Assembly (NCBI GenBank): GCA_019429405.1
Contig: JAHYIZ010000025.1
Location: 1 to 42,994 of the forward strand
Source: Paracoccaceae bacterium
GTDB taxonomy: Bacteria; Pseudomonadota; Alphaproteobacteria; Rhodobacterales; Rhodobacteraceae
Direction: 5' to 3'
Length of the DNA stretch: 42,994 bases
Position 1 is the stretch's first letter. Each line of letters starts with the position of its first letter. Below are positions 19,629 to 27,888 of this stretch, piece by piece. The notes beneath the pieces were generated by a model. The model saw nothing but the letters and a program-made list of their open reading frames with translations. It had not been told where the DNA came from and made no database searches. The position numbers and the translations under genes were made by a program.

Positions 19629-20408
19629 ATGCTTCTCTGCATAGACTGTGGCAATACCAACACCGTGTTTTCGGTCTGGAACGGCGAGCGGATTGTGGCG
19701 ACCTGGCGCATTGCCACCGACCACCGGCGCACGGCCGATGAATATTTCGTCTGGCTTTCGGCGCTGATGTCGCTGACCGGGATCCAGACCAGTATTTCCG
19801 AGGCGATCATATCTTCAACCGTGCCGCGGGTGGTATTCAACCTGCGGGTGCTCTGCGACCGCTATTTTGCCTGCCGCCCGCTGGTGGTTGGCAAGCCCGA
19901 TTGTGCGCTGCCGGTGGCGCCGCGGGTCGATCAGGGCACCACGGTCGGCCCCGACCGGCTGGTGAACACGGTGGCGGGGTTCGACCGCCATGGCGGCGAC
20001 CTGATCGTGGTCGATTTTGGCACCGCTACCACCTTTGACGTGGTCGATACCGATGGCGCCTATATCGGCGGTGTCATTGCGCCGGGGGTGAACCTCAGCC
20101 TTGAGGCGCTGCACATGGCCGCCGCCGCTTTGCCGCATGTGGATATTTCGCACCCCATGCAGGTGATCGGCACAAATACGGTCGCATGTATCCAGTCTGG
20201 CATCTACTTTGGCTATATCGGGCTTGTGGAAGGCATCGTGCGCCAGATAAGGAACGAGCGCGCGCGCCCGATGCAGGTGATAGCCACCGGCGGGCTTGCT
20301 GCGCTCTTCGACCAGGGGTTCGATCTGTTCGACACGGTCGAAGATGATCTGACAATGCACGGGCTGGTGCTGATCCATCGGTTCAACAAGGAGCTGCAAG
20401 CAGCATGA
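19629..20408 (+). CDS. coaX: Type III pantothenate kinase
   Basis: First step of coenzyme A synthesis (pantothenate to 4'-phosphopantothenate); ASKHA-fold enzyme needing a monovalent cation. 259 residues with the phosphate-1 motif IDCGNTNTVFSVW at the start, VGPDRLVNT, VVDFGTATTFDVVD and GGVIAPGVNLSLEAL. GGAGG at 19620-19624 lies four bases before the chosen ATG; the upstream open frame to 19536 lies within birA and is not conserved. Its TGA overlaps the RNase J start (ATGA). Confidence 0.95.
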   Translation: MLLCIDCGNTNTVFSVWNGERIVATWRIATDHRRTADEYFVWLSALMSLTGIQTSISEAIISSTVPRVVFNLRVLCDRYFACRPLVVGKPDCALPVAPRVDQGTTVGPDRLVNTVAGFDRHGGDLIVVDFGTATTFDVVDTDGAYIGGVIAPGVNLSLEALHMAAAALPHVDISHPMQVIGTNTVACIQSGIYFGYIGLVEGIVRQIRNERARPMQVIATGGLAALFDQGFDLFDTVEDDLTMHGLVLIHRFNKELQAA

Positions 20409-22084
20409 AGAAAAACCGGCTGATCTACCTGCCGCTTGGCGGCGCGGGCGAAATCGGGATGAACGCCTATGTTTATGGCTATGGTCCCGAGGGTGCCGAG
20501 CGGCTGATCGTGGTCGATCTGGGGGTCACCTTTCCCGATATGGACACATCGCCCGGCGTTGACCTGATCATGGCCGATATCGGCTGGCTTGAGGCGAACG
20601 CAGACCGGATCGAGGCGATTTTCATCACCCATGGGCACGAAGACCACCTTGGCGCGCTGCCGCATCTGTGGCCACGGCTGAAGGCGCCGGTGCATCTGCG
20701 CAAGTTCACCGGGCGGCTGGCCGAGCTGAAATTTGAAGAGGCGGGCCTGCCCAAAGAGGTGCTTCACATCCATGCGCCGCGCCCCGAAGTGATTACGGCG
20801 GGGCCGTTTGCGGTGCAATTCGTACCCGTCAGCCATTCGATCCCTGAAAGCTCGGCGCTGGTGATCGACACACCCGCGGGGCGGATCGTGCACACCGGCG
20901 ATTTCAAGCTCGACGGCAACCCGCTGGTGGGGGAGGCTTTCGACCCGCTGGTCTGGCATGAAATCGCCGGCGAAGGCGCGGGCGTAAAGGTGCTGGTCTG
21001 CGATTCAACCAACGTGTTCAGCCCGGCGCCGGGGCGCTCGGAGGCGACACTGGCAGAACCCTTGGCCGCGTTCATCGCGGCGCAGGAAGGCATGGTGGTG
21101 ACCACTACCTTCGCCTCGAACGTCGCGCGTCTGAAAACGCTGGCCGAGGCGGGCGTTGCCGCGGGGCGGCAAGTGTGCCTCTTGGGGCGCGCCATGAGGC
21201 GGATGGTGACGGCGGCGGCCGAAACCGGGGTGCTGACCGATTTTCCCTCGATCCTGTCGCCGGAAGAGGCGCAGAAGGTTGCGCGCCGGCGGCTGCTGCT
21301 GATCGTCACCGGCAGCCAGGGCGAACGCCGCGCCGCAAGCGCGCAGCTCAGCCGCGGTAAATACCTTGGCCTCGAGATGAAGGAAGGCGACAGCTTTCTG
21401 TTCTCGTCCAAGACCATTCCGGGCAATGAGCGTGGCGTCATTCGCATCATGAACGCCTATAGCGAGATGGGCGTTGAGGTGTTTGACGACCACGGCGGGC
21501 TTTACCACGTTTCGGGCCACGCCAACCGCCCCGATCTGGAAGCGGTGCACGACTTGCTGCACCCGAAAATCCTGATTCCCATGCATGGCGAGCATCGGCA
21601 CATGCGCGAACACGCCAAGATCGCCACCGCCAAGGGCATTGCCGCCGAAGTGGCAACCAATGGCACGATGATCGACCTGACCGGCGATGTTCCCGCAGTG
21701 GTCGAATTCATCGAGGCCGGGCGCAGCTATCTTGACGGCTCGGTGCTGATCGGCGCGTTGGATGGCGTCGTGCGTGACCGCATTCGCATGGCCCTTGGCG
21801 GGCATGTGCTGGTGACGGTGATCGTCGATGAGGAAGACCTGCCCTTGGGCGACGCCTGGGTGGAGCTGATGGGCCTCGCGCCGAATGGTCGCTCGGGGGC
21901 GCCGCTGGATGCGCAGATCGAGGCGGAGCTGGCCGAGTTCCTGGAACGCGCCGACGCCAAGGTGATTGCTTCAGATGACAAACTCGACGAGGCGATCCGG
22001 CGCATCGTGCGGCAAGTGACGATGGAAGAAATCGGCAAGAAGCCCGAGGTTACGCTGGTCGTCAGCCGCCTGCTGGCCGACTGA
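20405..22084 (+). CDS. rnj: Ribonuclease J
   Basis: Metallo-beta-lactamase/beta-CASP ribonuclease, combined 5'-3' exo- and endonuclease for mRNA decay and rRNA maturation; 559 residues. Zinc-site residues are His76-Gly-His-Glu-Asp-His81, the His of PVSHSIPE and the Asp of HTGDFKLDG. The beta-CASP domain contains CDSTNVFSPAPGRSE, VTGSQGE and the late YHVSGHANRPDLE plus IPMHGEHRH. The start overlaps coaX. Last gene of the run that begins with nuoA, and followed by a strong hairpin. Confidence 0.95.
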   Translation: MKKNRLIYLPLGGAGEIGMNAYVYGYGPEGAERLIVVDLGVTFPDMDTSPGVDLIMADIGWLEANADRIEAIFITHGHEDHLGALPHLWPRLKAPVHLRKFTGRLAELKFEEAGLPKEVLHIHAPRPEVITAGPFAVQFVPVSHSIPESSALVIDTPAGRIVHTGDFKLDGNPLVGEAFDPLVWHEIAGEGAGVKVLVCDSTNVFSPAPGRSEATLAEPLAAFIAAQEGMVVTTTFASNVARLKTLAEAGVAAGRQVCLLGRAMRRMVTAAAETGVLTDFPSILSPEEAQKVARRRLLLIVTGSQGERRAASAQLSRGKYLGLEMKEGDSFLFSSKTIPGNERGVIRIMNAYSEMGVEVFDDHGGLYHVSGHANRPDLEAVHDLLHPKILIPMHGEHRHMREHAKIATAKGIAAEVATNGTMIDLTGDVPAVVEFIEAGRSYLDGSVLIGALDGVVRDRIRMALGGHVLVTVIVDEEDLPLGDAWVELMGLAPNGRSGAPLDAQIEAELAEFLERADAKVIASDDKLDEAIRRIVRQVTMEEIGKKPEVTLVVSRLLAD

Positions 22085-22098
22085 ACCTTTGCCAATCA

Positions 22099-22130
22099 AG
22101 AACGCCCGCTCCTTTCGGGGCGGGCGTTCT
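22099..22130. terminator. Bidirectional hairpin terminator between RNase J and the DEAD-box helicase
   Basis: A 14-bp stem (22099-22112 with 22117-22130, one G-U pair) around a TTTC loop. It sits 14 bases after the RNase J stop and about 30 bases beyond the end of the convergent helicase gene, so it probably stops both. The U-run after it is short on either strand (TTCT on plus; TTCTTGATT on minus). Confidence 0.8.
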
Positions 22131-22161
22131 GCTGTGCCGGGATATTGGGCCGGATTTGGGG

Positions 22162-23769
22162 TCAGGCGTCGCCGCCCTCATCGGGCTCGGGTTCGCTGTC
22201 CTTGGCGGACTGTGCCGCGGTGCGGAAGCTGCGCAGAATGAAATCAGGCACATGGTCACCCATGCCACGCACGGCGCCACCGCTTTCGCGCCGCTCGCGT
22301 TCGGGGCGGGGGGCATTGCGCGGCTCTGCGCGGGTCTCTGTGTGAGTTTCAGTGCGGCTTTCTGTGCGCGGCTCGTTACGCGGCTCGTTACGCGGGGTGC
22401 GCGCGGGGCGCGGCGCGCGCGGGGCAGGGGCCTCGGGCACCTCGAGCACTGTCGTTGCAGGCGCTGCGGTCTCGATCGCTTCGGGCATCGGCTTGGGTGC
22501 CGGGCGCTCGCCACCACGGGCGCGCGATGCCCCGCCACGGCTGCGCGACGTCGCCCCCCGGCCCGGCTTTTCGTCACGCTCGCGCGGCGCCTGCTGCGAG
22601 GCCTCCGAGAAACCGAACCCTTCCGGCAGCGTGCCCGCCGGTATTGGCATCTTGATGAGGCCGGTGATTGCGCCAAGGTATTTTTCGTCGGCAGGGGTGG
22701 CGATGGTAAACGCCTTGCCCAGTCGCCCGGCGCGGCCGGTGCGGCCGATCCGGTGGATGTAGTCTTCGGCGTGGCTCGGCACATCGAAGTTGAAGATGTG
22801 GCTCACCGCCGGAATGTCGAGCCCGCGCGCCGCCACATCCGACGCAATCAGAAACTGGATGGTGCCATCGCGGAACCCGTCAAGCGTGCGGGTGCGCTGG
22901 CTCTGGTCAAGGTCGCCGTGAATGGGCGAGGCGTTGAAGCCATGCGCCTTCAGCGACTTGGCCAGCACATCGACCTCGGTCTTGCGGTTGCAAAAGATGA
23001 TCGCGTTGGTGCAATCCGCGCCTTCTGATTGGATCAGCGCGCGCAGAACCTCGCGCTTTTGCTTGGCCGACTGGTCGCGCCGCGTCGGCTGAATGCTGTA
23101 AAGCCGCTGTTCGATGGTTTCCGACGCGGTGGCCTGGCGGGCGACCTCGATACGGGCGGGGTTCTTCAGGAAGGCCCTGGTGATGCGCTCGATCTCGGGC
23201 GCCATGGTGGCCGAAAAGAACAGGGTCTGGCGCGTCGCCGCCGGGGTCAACTGGAAGATCCGCTCGATATCGGGAATGAAACCCATGTCGAGCATCCGGT
23301 CAGCCTCGTCCACCACCATGATCGACACGCCGGTCAGCAACAGCTTGCCACGCTCAAAATGGTCCAGGAGGCGGCCGGGGGTGGCGATCAGCACATCGAC
23401 GCCGCGGTCAATCAGCTTGTCCTGCTCGCCAAACGAGACGCCACCGATCAGCAAGGCCTTGGTCAGCTTGGTGTATTTGGCGTAGGTGTCGAAATTCTCA
23501 GCCACCTGCGCGGCCAGTTCCCGCGTCGGGCAGAGCACGAGGCTGCGCGGCATCCGCGCCCGCGCCCGGCCACGGCCCAAAAGCGTGATCATCGGCAGCA
23601 CGAAGCTTGCGGTCTTGCCGGTGCCGGTCTGGGCGATGCCCAGAACGTCGCGGCCCTCAAGCGCATGCGGTATCGCGCCGGCCTGGATCGGGGTGGGGGT
23701 TTCATAGCCGGCATCGGCAATGGCGGAAAGGACCACAGGGTCCAGCTTCAGGTCGGAAAACTTGGTCAT
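22162..23769 (-). CDS. rhlE: DEAD-box ATP-dependent RNA helicase, RhlE type
   Basis: ATP-driven RNA unwinding, usually in ribosome assembly or RNA decay. 535 residues from the ATG at 23769. Ordered motifs: Q-motif GYETPTPIQ, Walker A AQTGTGKTASF, PTRELAAQ, the DEAD box VVDEADRMLDMGF, FFSATM, and HRIGRTGRAG. The last about 140 residues are a disordered Arg/Pro/Glu tail that includes the repeat RNEPRNEPRTESRTETHTETR. The frame stays open upstream to 23880, but MTKFSDLKLD with AAGGA just before it is the sensible start. It faces RNase J tail to tail. Confidence 0.94.
   Translation of the reverse strand: MTKFSDLKLDPVVLSAIADAGYETPTPIQAGAIPHALEGRDVLGIAQTGTGKTASFVLPMITLLGRGRARARMPRSLVLCPTRELAAQVAENFDTYAKYTKLTKALLIGGVSFGEQDKLIDRGVDVLIATPGRLLDHFERGKLLLTGVSIMVVDEADRMLDMGFIPDIERIFQLTPAATRQTLFFSATMAPEIERITRAFLKNPARIEVARQATASETIEQRLYSIQPTRRDQSAKQKREVLRALIQSEGADCTNAIIFCNRKTEVDVLAKSLKAHGFNASPIHGDLDQSQRTRTLDGFRDGTIQFLIASDVAARGLDIPAVSHIFNFDVPSHAEDYIHRIGRTGRAGRLGKAFTIATPADEKYLGAITGLIKMPIPAGTLPEGFGFSEASQQAPRERDEKPGRGATSRSRGGASRARGGERPAPKPMPEAIETAAPATTVLEVPEAPAPRAPRPARTPRNEPRNEPRTESRTETHTETRAEPRNAPRPERERRESGGAVRGMGDHVPDFILRSFRTAAQSAKDSEPEPDEGGDA
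22368..22391 (-). repeat. 12-bp tandem repeat in the helicase tail
   Basis: GCGGCTCGTTAC (plus-strand reading) occurs twice without interruption, at 22368-22379 and 22380-22391. It encodes two Arg-Asn-Glu-Pro units of the basic disordered tail; the neighbouring codons look like decayed further copies. Confidence 0.8.
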
Positions 23770-23781
23770 CAGCGTCCTTGA

Positions 23782-23831
23782 ATGCGGTATCGGACCGCAT
23801 GGGGTAAAGGGACGCAAAATCCGGGCGTCCC
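23782..23831 (-). promoter_or_regulatory. Two consecutive hairpins in the helicase mRNA leader
   Basis: Arms 23782-23788/23794-23800 (ATGCGGT/ACCGCAT, 5-base loop) and 23809-23815/23825-23831 (GGGACGC/GCGTCCC, 9-base loop). Both lie between the proposed promoter and the start codon of the minus-strand helicase gene; the first is directly upstream of the ribosome site. A structured leader on an RNA-helicase gene could mediate cold or self-regulation; this is inference. Confidence 0.5.
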
Positions 23832-23858
23832 GTGTATGCCGCCGTTCGCGGCCCGAGT

Positions 23859-23887
23859 TGCCTAGAACAAAAGCCGCCAAAGGTCAA
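23859..23887 (-). promoter_or_regulatory. Putative promoter of the DEAD-box helicase gene
   Basis: On the minus strand, TTGACC (23887-23882), a 17-base spacer and TAGGCA (23864-23859). The -35 and the spacing match the proposed nuo promoter; the -10 is weak. The transcript would start near 23852 and carry a leader of about 80 bases. Confidence 0.45.
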
Positions 23888-23919
23888 TTGCGCTGGCGCG
23901 CAAGGCGGGGCGCCGCCCC

Positions 23920-23992
23920 GCACCCCGGGATATTTGAACCAAGGCAAGCACGGGGGTTCGGCTTTGCCTTGGTCGAAATATCCCGGGGGTGC
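23920..23992. repeat. Large palindromic intergenic repeat (GATATTT-CCAAGGCAA type)
   Basis: Arm 23920-23947 and arm 23964-23992 are reverse complements over about 28 bases with two mismatches and one bulged G, around a 16-base loop. Each arm holds the core GGGATATTT...ACCAAGGCAA. It is flanked by two small perfect hairpins: GCGGGGC/GCCCCGC at about 23905-23921 and GCGGGGGC/GCCCCCGC at about 23991-24008. A single-arm copy of the same core lies at 40195-40220. REP-like elements of this look are common between Rhodobacteraceae genes. Confidence 0.75.
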
Positions 23993-24078
23993 GGGGGCTG
24001 GCCCCCGCTCTTTGGGGGCATGGCATTGACGCCGCGCGGGCGCTCTGGCAGGACCGTGGCCAACGAAGGGGATACGAG

Positions 24079-25821
24079 ATGAACCTTTTTGCCGATATTC
24101 GCGCCGCAGTCATCGGCGCGCTGGAAGAGATGCAGGCGGCGGGGGCCTTGCCCGCGGGCACCGCGTTTGACGCGGTGGCGGTCGAGCCGCCGCGCGACCC
24201 CGCGCATGGCGACATGGCGACCAACGCCGCGATGGTGCTGGCCAAGCCCGCCGGGGTGAACCCGCGGGCTTTGGCCGATGATCTGGCGGCGCGGCTCGGG
24301 CGTGATCCGCGCATAGCACTGGCCGAGGTGGCGGGGCCGGGGTTTCTCAACTTGCGGCTGGTGCCGGGGGTTTGGCAGGGCGTGGTCAAGGCGGCGCTTT
24401 CCGAGGGGCGCGGCTATGGCCGTTCGGACCTTGGTGCGGGCGCGAAGGTCAACGTCGAGTTCGTGTCGGCCAACCCGACCGGGCCGATGCATGTGGGCCA
24501 TGTGCGTGGCGCGGTTTTTGGCGATGCGCTGGCAGCCCTTCTGGATTTCTCGGGCTATGCGGTCACACGCGAATATTACATCAACGATGGCGGCGCGCAG
24601 GTCGATGTGCTGGCGCGTTCAGCCTATGAGCGCTACCGCGAGGCCAACGGCCTGTCGCCCGAAATCCGCGAGGGGCTTTACCCCGGCGATTACCTGATCC
24701 CGGTCGGCGAGGCGCTGAAGGCGAAATATGGCGCGAGCCTGCTCGATCAGCCCGAGGCGGTGTGGCTGGCCGATCTGCGCGCCTTCGCCACCGAGGCGAT
24801 GATGGCGATGATTCGCGCCGATCTGGCGCTTTTGAACGTGCATATGGATGTGTTCTCATCGGAAAAGGCGCTTTACGGCACCGGCAAGATCGAGGCGGCG
24901 ATTGCCGCCTTGCGCGCGCAGGGGTTGATTTACGAGGGCACGCTAGAGCCACCCAAGGGCAAGACCCCGGATGATTGGGAGCCGCGTGTGCAGACCCTGT
25001 TCCGCTCCACCGCGCATGGCGATGATCAGGACCGGCCGGTGCAGAAATCCGATGGCAGCTGGACCTATTTCGCCCCCGACATCGCCTACCACTATGACAA
25101 GATCCAGCGCGGCTTCGACCAGTTGATCGACGTGCTGGGTGCCGACCATGGCGGCTATGTGAAGCGGATGAAGGCGGCGGTTTCGGCGCTCTCAAACGGG
25201 CGCGTGCCGCTGGATGTGAAGCTGATCCAGCTGGTGAAGCTCTGGAAGAACGGCGAGCCGTTCAAGATGAGCAAGCGCGCGGGCACATTCGTAACGCTGC
25301 GCGACGTGGTCGAGCAGGCGGGGGCCGATGTCACCCGTTTCGTGATGCTGACGCGCAAGAACGACGCGGCACTGGACTTCGATTTTGCCAAGGTTTTGGA
25401 GCAGTCGAAGGACAACCCGGTGTTTTATGTGCAATACGCCCATGCCCGCGTGCGCTCGGTGCTGCGCAAGGCTGAAGAGGCCGGCATCGACGTTTCGGAC
25501 GCCGCCCTTGCCGGGGTTGACCTTGGCGGGCTTGGCCATGAGGCCGAACTGGCGCTGGCGCGGCGCATCGCCGAATGGCCGCGTCTGGTCGAAATCGCCG
25601 CGCGGGGGCATGAACCGCACCGGATCGCCTTTTACCTCTATGACCTGGCGTCAGATCTGCACAGCCTCTGGAACCGGGGCAATGACGAGCCCAGTTTGCG
25701 TTTCTTGCAGGCAGATGCGGCAACCTCGCAGGCGAAAATCGCCCTCGCGCGGGCCACGGGCGTTGTTATTTCCGCAGGTCTTGCTATTCTTGGCGTAACC
25801 CCTGCCGAGGAAATGCGCTGA
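24079..25821 (+). CDS. argS: Arginyl-tRNA synthetase
   Basis: Class I aminoacyl-tRNA synthetase that charges tRNA-Arg; 580 residues. The HIGH-type motif reads His138-Val-Gly-His141 within [15 protein letters not shown], and the KMSK motif is Lys396-Met-Ser-Lys399 in [11 protein letters not shown]. The N-terminal Add1-type tRNA-binding domain precedes these and the C-terminal anticodon-binding helices include [18 protein letters not shown]. The frame is open further upstream to 23989, across the repeat block; [11 protein letters not shown] with AAGGGGAT before it is the right start. Confidence 0.96.
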   Translation: MNLFADIRAAVIGALEEMQAAGALPAGTAFDAVAVEPPRDPAHGDMATNAAMVLAKPAGVNPRALADDLAARLGRDPRIALAEVAGPGFLNLRLVPGVWQGVVKAALSEGRGYGRSDLGAGAKVNVEFVSANPTGPMHVGHVRGAVFGDALAALLDFSGYAVTREYYINDGGAQVDVLARSAYERYREANGLSPEIREGLYPGDYLIPVGEALKAKYGASLLDQPEAVWLADLRAFATEAMMAMIRADLALLNVHMDVFSSEKALYGTGKIEAAIAALRAQGLIYEGTLEPPKGKTPDDWEPRVQTLFRSTAHGDDQDRPVQKSDGSWTYFAPDIAYHYDKIQRGFDQLIDVLGADHGGYVKRMKAAVSALSNGRVPLDVKLIQLVKLWKNGEPFKMSKRAGTFVTLRDVVEQAGADVTRFVMLTRKNDAALDFDFAKVLEQSKDNPVFYVQYAHARVRSVLRKAEEAGIDVSDAALAGVDLGGLGHEAELALARRIAEWPRLVEIAARGHEPHRIAFYLYDLASDLHSLWNRGNDEPSLRFLQADAATSQAKIALARATGVVISAGLAILGVTPAEEMR

Positions 25822-25880
25822 ACACAGGCGCTGGCGGCGGGGATCGAGGCAGGCCGGTGACCCCGGCGCAAATAAAGCGA

Positions 25881-25894
25881 GCCGGAAAACCGGC
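25881..25894 (+). promoter_or_regulatory. Small hairpin before the SPOR-protein start
   Basis: GCCGG-AAAA-CCGGC at 25881-25894, a stable tetraloop hairpin ending 12 bases before the ATG at 25907 and next to its GCGAGGCAGG ribosome site. It could tune translation; no regulator is suggested by the sequence. Confidence 0.35.
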
Positions 25895-25906
25895 AGCGAG
25901 GCAGGC

Positions 25907-26896
25907 ATGGCGAGCGTTCCCCTCCGCGAAGGCGGCACTCAGGGCTTTGGCGTGGACGCGCCTGAGGCGGCGCCTCCGGCGGCGCTTGTCGCGGGGCTGT
26001 TCAACACCATGGCGGTGCTGGTGTCGCTGGCGCTGGTCGGCGGGCTTGCGGTGTGGGGCTACCGGCTGGCGGTGCGCGATGTCGCGGGCGTGCCGGTAAT
26101 CCGGGCGCTCGAAGGCCCGGCGAGGGTAGCGCCGGCAGACCCCGGTGGCGAACTGGCCCGCCATGGCGGGCTTTCGGTCACGGCGGTGGCGGCAGCGGGC
26201 ACCGGGGTTGCGGTTCCCGATCGGGTAACGCTGGCGCCGCGCCCGATCGAGCTTGATGCCGCCGATGCGCCGATGGCGGCGCTGGCGCCGTTGCCGCCCG
26301 TGGCGATCACCGCGCTGGTGGATGCGCCGCAGGCCGCGCCCGGCCCGCTGCCACGGGCAGACCTTGCAGCCCTGGTGCCCGAAGATCTGGTGGCGCCGGG
26401 TGAAGAGCCCGACGCGGTGATTCTGGCGCTTGCCGAGGCGATGGCTTACAGCGCGGCGCTGACGCCGGTGGCGCATGCGGGGCCGCTGGCGGCCAGCACC
26501 GCAGTCGGCGCCACAGCGCGCGCCGATCTGGTTCCGGCTTCGGTGCCGGGCGTCGTCCGCTCACCCCGGCCCCTGCTGCGCCCGGCGCAGATCATGCAGG
26601 TTTCGGCGCCGCAGCCGCTTGATCTTGCGCCCGAGAAACTGGTGCCCGGCATGCGGCTGGTGCAGCTGGGCGCCTTTGACAGCCCCGAGCTGGCGCGCGC
26701 CGAGTGGGACCGGGTCGCGGCGCGGTTCGAGGCGCTGATTGCGGGCAAACAACGGGTGATCCAGAGCGCCGAAAGCGGCGGGCGTGTGTTCTACCGGCTG
26801 CGCGTGGCAGGGTTCGAGGGCGCGGATGATGCGCGCCAGTTTTGCACCGCGCTTGAGGCGGAAAAGACCAACTGCATTCCCGCACAGGTTTTTTGA
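25907..26896 (+). CDS. SPOR-domain inner-membrane protein
   Basis: A 329-residue bitopic membrane protein: a short cytoplasmic N-terminus, one membrane helix at about residues 27-48 (LFNTMAVLVSLALVGGLAVWGY) and a long Ala/Pro-rich periplasmic linker. The C-terminal SPOR domain is at about 245-329 (MRLVQLGAFDSPELARAEWDRV ... YRLRVAGFEGADDARQFC). SPOR domains bind denuded peptidoglycan, often at the septum. The next gene, nagZ, recycles peptidoglycan, so the pair probably serves cell-wall work. The stop overlaps the nagZ ATG by one base. Confidence 0.88.
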   Translation: MASVPLREGGTQGFGVDAPEAAPPAALVAGLFNTMAVLVSLALVGGLAVWGYRLAVRDVAGVPVIRALEGPARVAPADPGGELARHGGLSVTAVAAAGTGVAVPDRVTLAPRPIELDAADAPMAALAPLPPVAITALVDAPQAAPGPLPRADLAALVPEDLVAPGEEPDAVILALAEAMAYSAALTPVAHAGPLAASTAVGATARADLVPASVPGVVRSPRPLLRPAQIMQVSAPQPLDLAPEKLVPGMRLVQLGAFDSPELARAEWDRVAARFEALIAGKQRVIQSAESGGRVFYRLRVAGFEGADDARQFCTALEAEKTNCIPAQVF

Positions 26897-27888
26897 TGCC
26901 ATCGGCGGCCATCCTTGGCTGCGCGGGGCCGCGGCTGGGGGCGGATGAGGCGGCATTCTTTCGCGCGGCCGACCCTTGGGGCTTCATCCTCTTTACCCGC
27001 AACGTGGCCGACCCCTGGCAAGTGGCGCGGCTGGTGGCTGATCTGCGCGAGGCGGTGGGGCGCGAGGCGCCGGTGCTGATCGATCAGGAAGGCGGGCGGG
27101 TGGTGCGGCTGCGCCCGCCGCATTGGCGCGCGTGGTGTGACCCGCTTGATCTGGCCGCAAGGGCGGGGCCGCGCGCCTTCTGGCTGCGCTATCGGCTGAT
27201 CGCGGCCGAGCTTGCAGCACTTGGCATTGATGCCAATTGTGCCCCGGTGGCCGATATCGCGGGGCCGCGCACGCACCGGTTCTTGCGCCCGCGCTGCCTT
27301 GGCGTCTCGGCGCCCGAGGTTGCCGCGAATGCCGCCGCCGCCGCTGCGGGGTTGTTGGCAGGGGGCGTGCTGCCGGTGCTCAAGCATCTGCCGGGCCATG
27401 GCCGTGCCGAGGCCGACAGCCACGTTGCGCTGCCACGGGTGCGGGCGAGCGCCGAGACTTTGGCCGCCGAAGATTTTGCGCCGTTCCGGGCGCTCGCTGG
27501 GCTGCCGATGGCGATGACGGCGCATGTGCACTACCCCGCGCTCGACACCGCCCCGGCCACGCTGTCGGCGCGCATCATCGGGCTGATCCGCGAGCGGATC
27601 GGGTTTCAGGGCTTGCTGATGACCGATGACATTGCGATGCAGGCGCTGGCCGGCAGCATGGCCGCGCGCAGCGCGCAGGCGATTGCGGCGGGGTGCGATG
27701 TGGTGCTGCATTGCAATGGCAAGTTGGGCGAGATGGAGGCGGTGGTTGCCGCCGCAGGGCCACTTGCGCCCGCTGCCGCAGCGCGCGCGGCGGTGGCGCT
27801 TGGCTTCCGGCGCGCGCCCGAGCCCATTGACAGCCGCGCCCTTGCGGCGGAACTTGAGGCACTGTTGCAAGGCCCACGCGATGCATGA
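26896..27888 (+). CDS. nagZ: Beta-N-acetylhexosaminidase (GH3), peptidoglycan recycling
   Basis: Removes N-acetylglucosamine from anhydro-muropeptides in the cytoplasm. 330 residues. The GH3/NagZ signature KHLPGHGRAEADSHVALP includes the catalytic Asp-Ser-His, and MTDDIAMQAL carries the nucleophile Asp. DQEGGRVVRLRPP is the family's substrate loop. No signal peptide, as expected for a cytosolic enzyme. The ATG at 26896 shares a base with the SPOR gene stop; the end overlaps scpA by eight bases. Confidence 0.93.
   Translation: MPSAAILGCAGPRLGADEAAFFRAADPWGFILFTRNVADPWQVARLVADLREAVGREAPVLIDQEGGRVVRLRPPHWRAWCDPLDLAARAGPRAFWLRYRLIAAELAALGIDANCAPVADIAGPRTHRFLRPRCLGVSAPEVAANAAAAAAGLLAGGVLPVLKHLPGHGRAEADSHVALPRVRASAETLAAEDFAPFRALAGLPMAMTAHVHYPALDTAPATLSARIIGLIRERIGFQGLLMTDDIAMQALAGSMAARSAQAIAAGCDVVLHCNGKLGEMEAVVAAAGPLAPAAAARAAVALGFRRAPEPIDSRALAAELEALLQGPRDA

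Larger units (their letters stand above)
23770..24078. other. 309-base divergent intergenic region
   Basis: From left to right: the ribosome site and double-hairpin leader of the minus-strand helicase gene, its proposed promoter (23859-23887), and a dense block of palindromic repeats (about 23902-24016). On the right are about 60 bases leading to argS with TTGACG at 24026-24031 but no clear -10. Short frames that cross the repeats have no protein-like features. AAGGGGAT at 24065-24072 serves argS. Confidence 0.7.

Noticed and set aside
22156-23028. Plus-strand frame opposite the helicase tail
   Set aside because: Arg/Ala/Gly-rich mirror of the low-complexity helicase C-terminus; the minus-strand helicase motifs are unambiguous.
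23989-24078. N-terminal extension of argS through the repeat block
   Set aside because: The extension encodes repeat sequence with no synthetase similarity; the ATG at 24079 has a good ribosome site.
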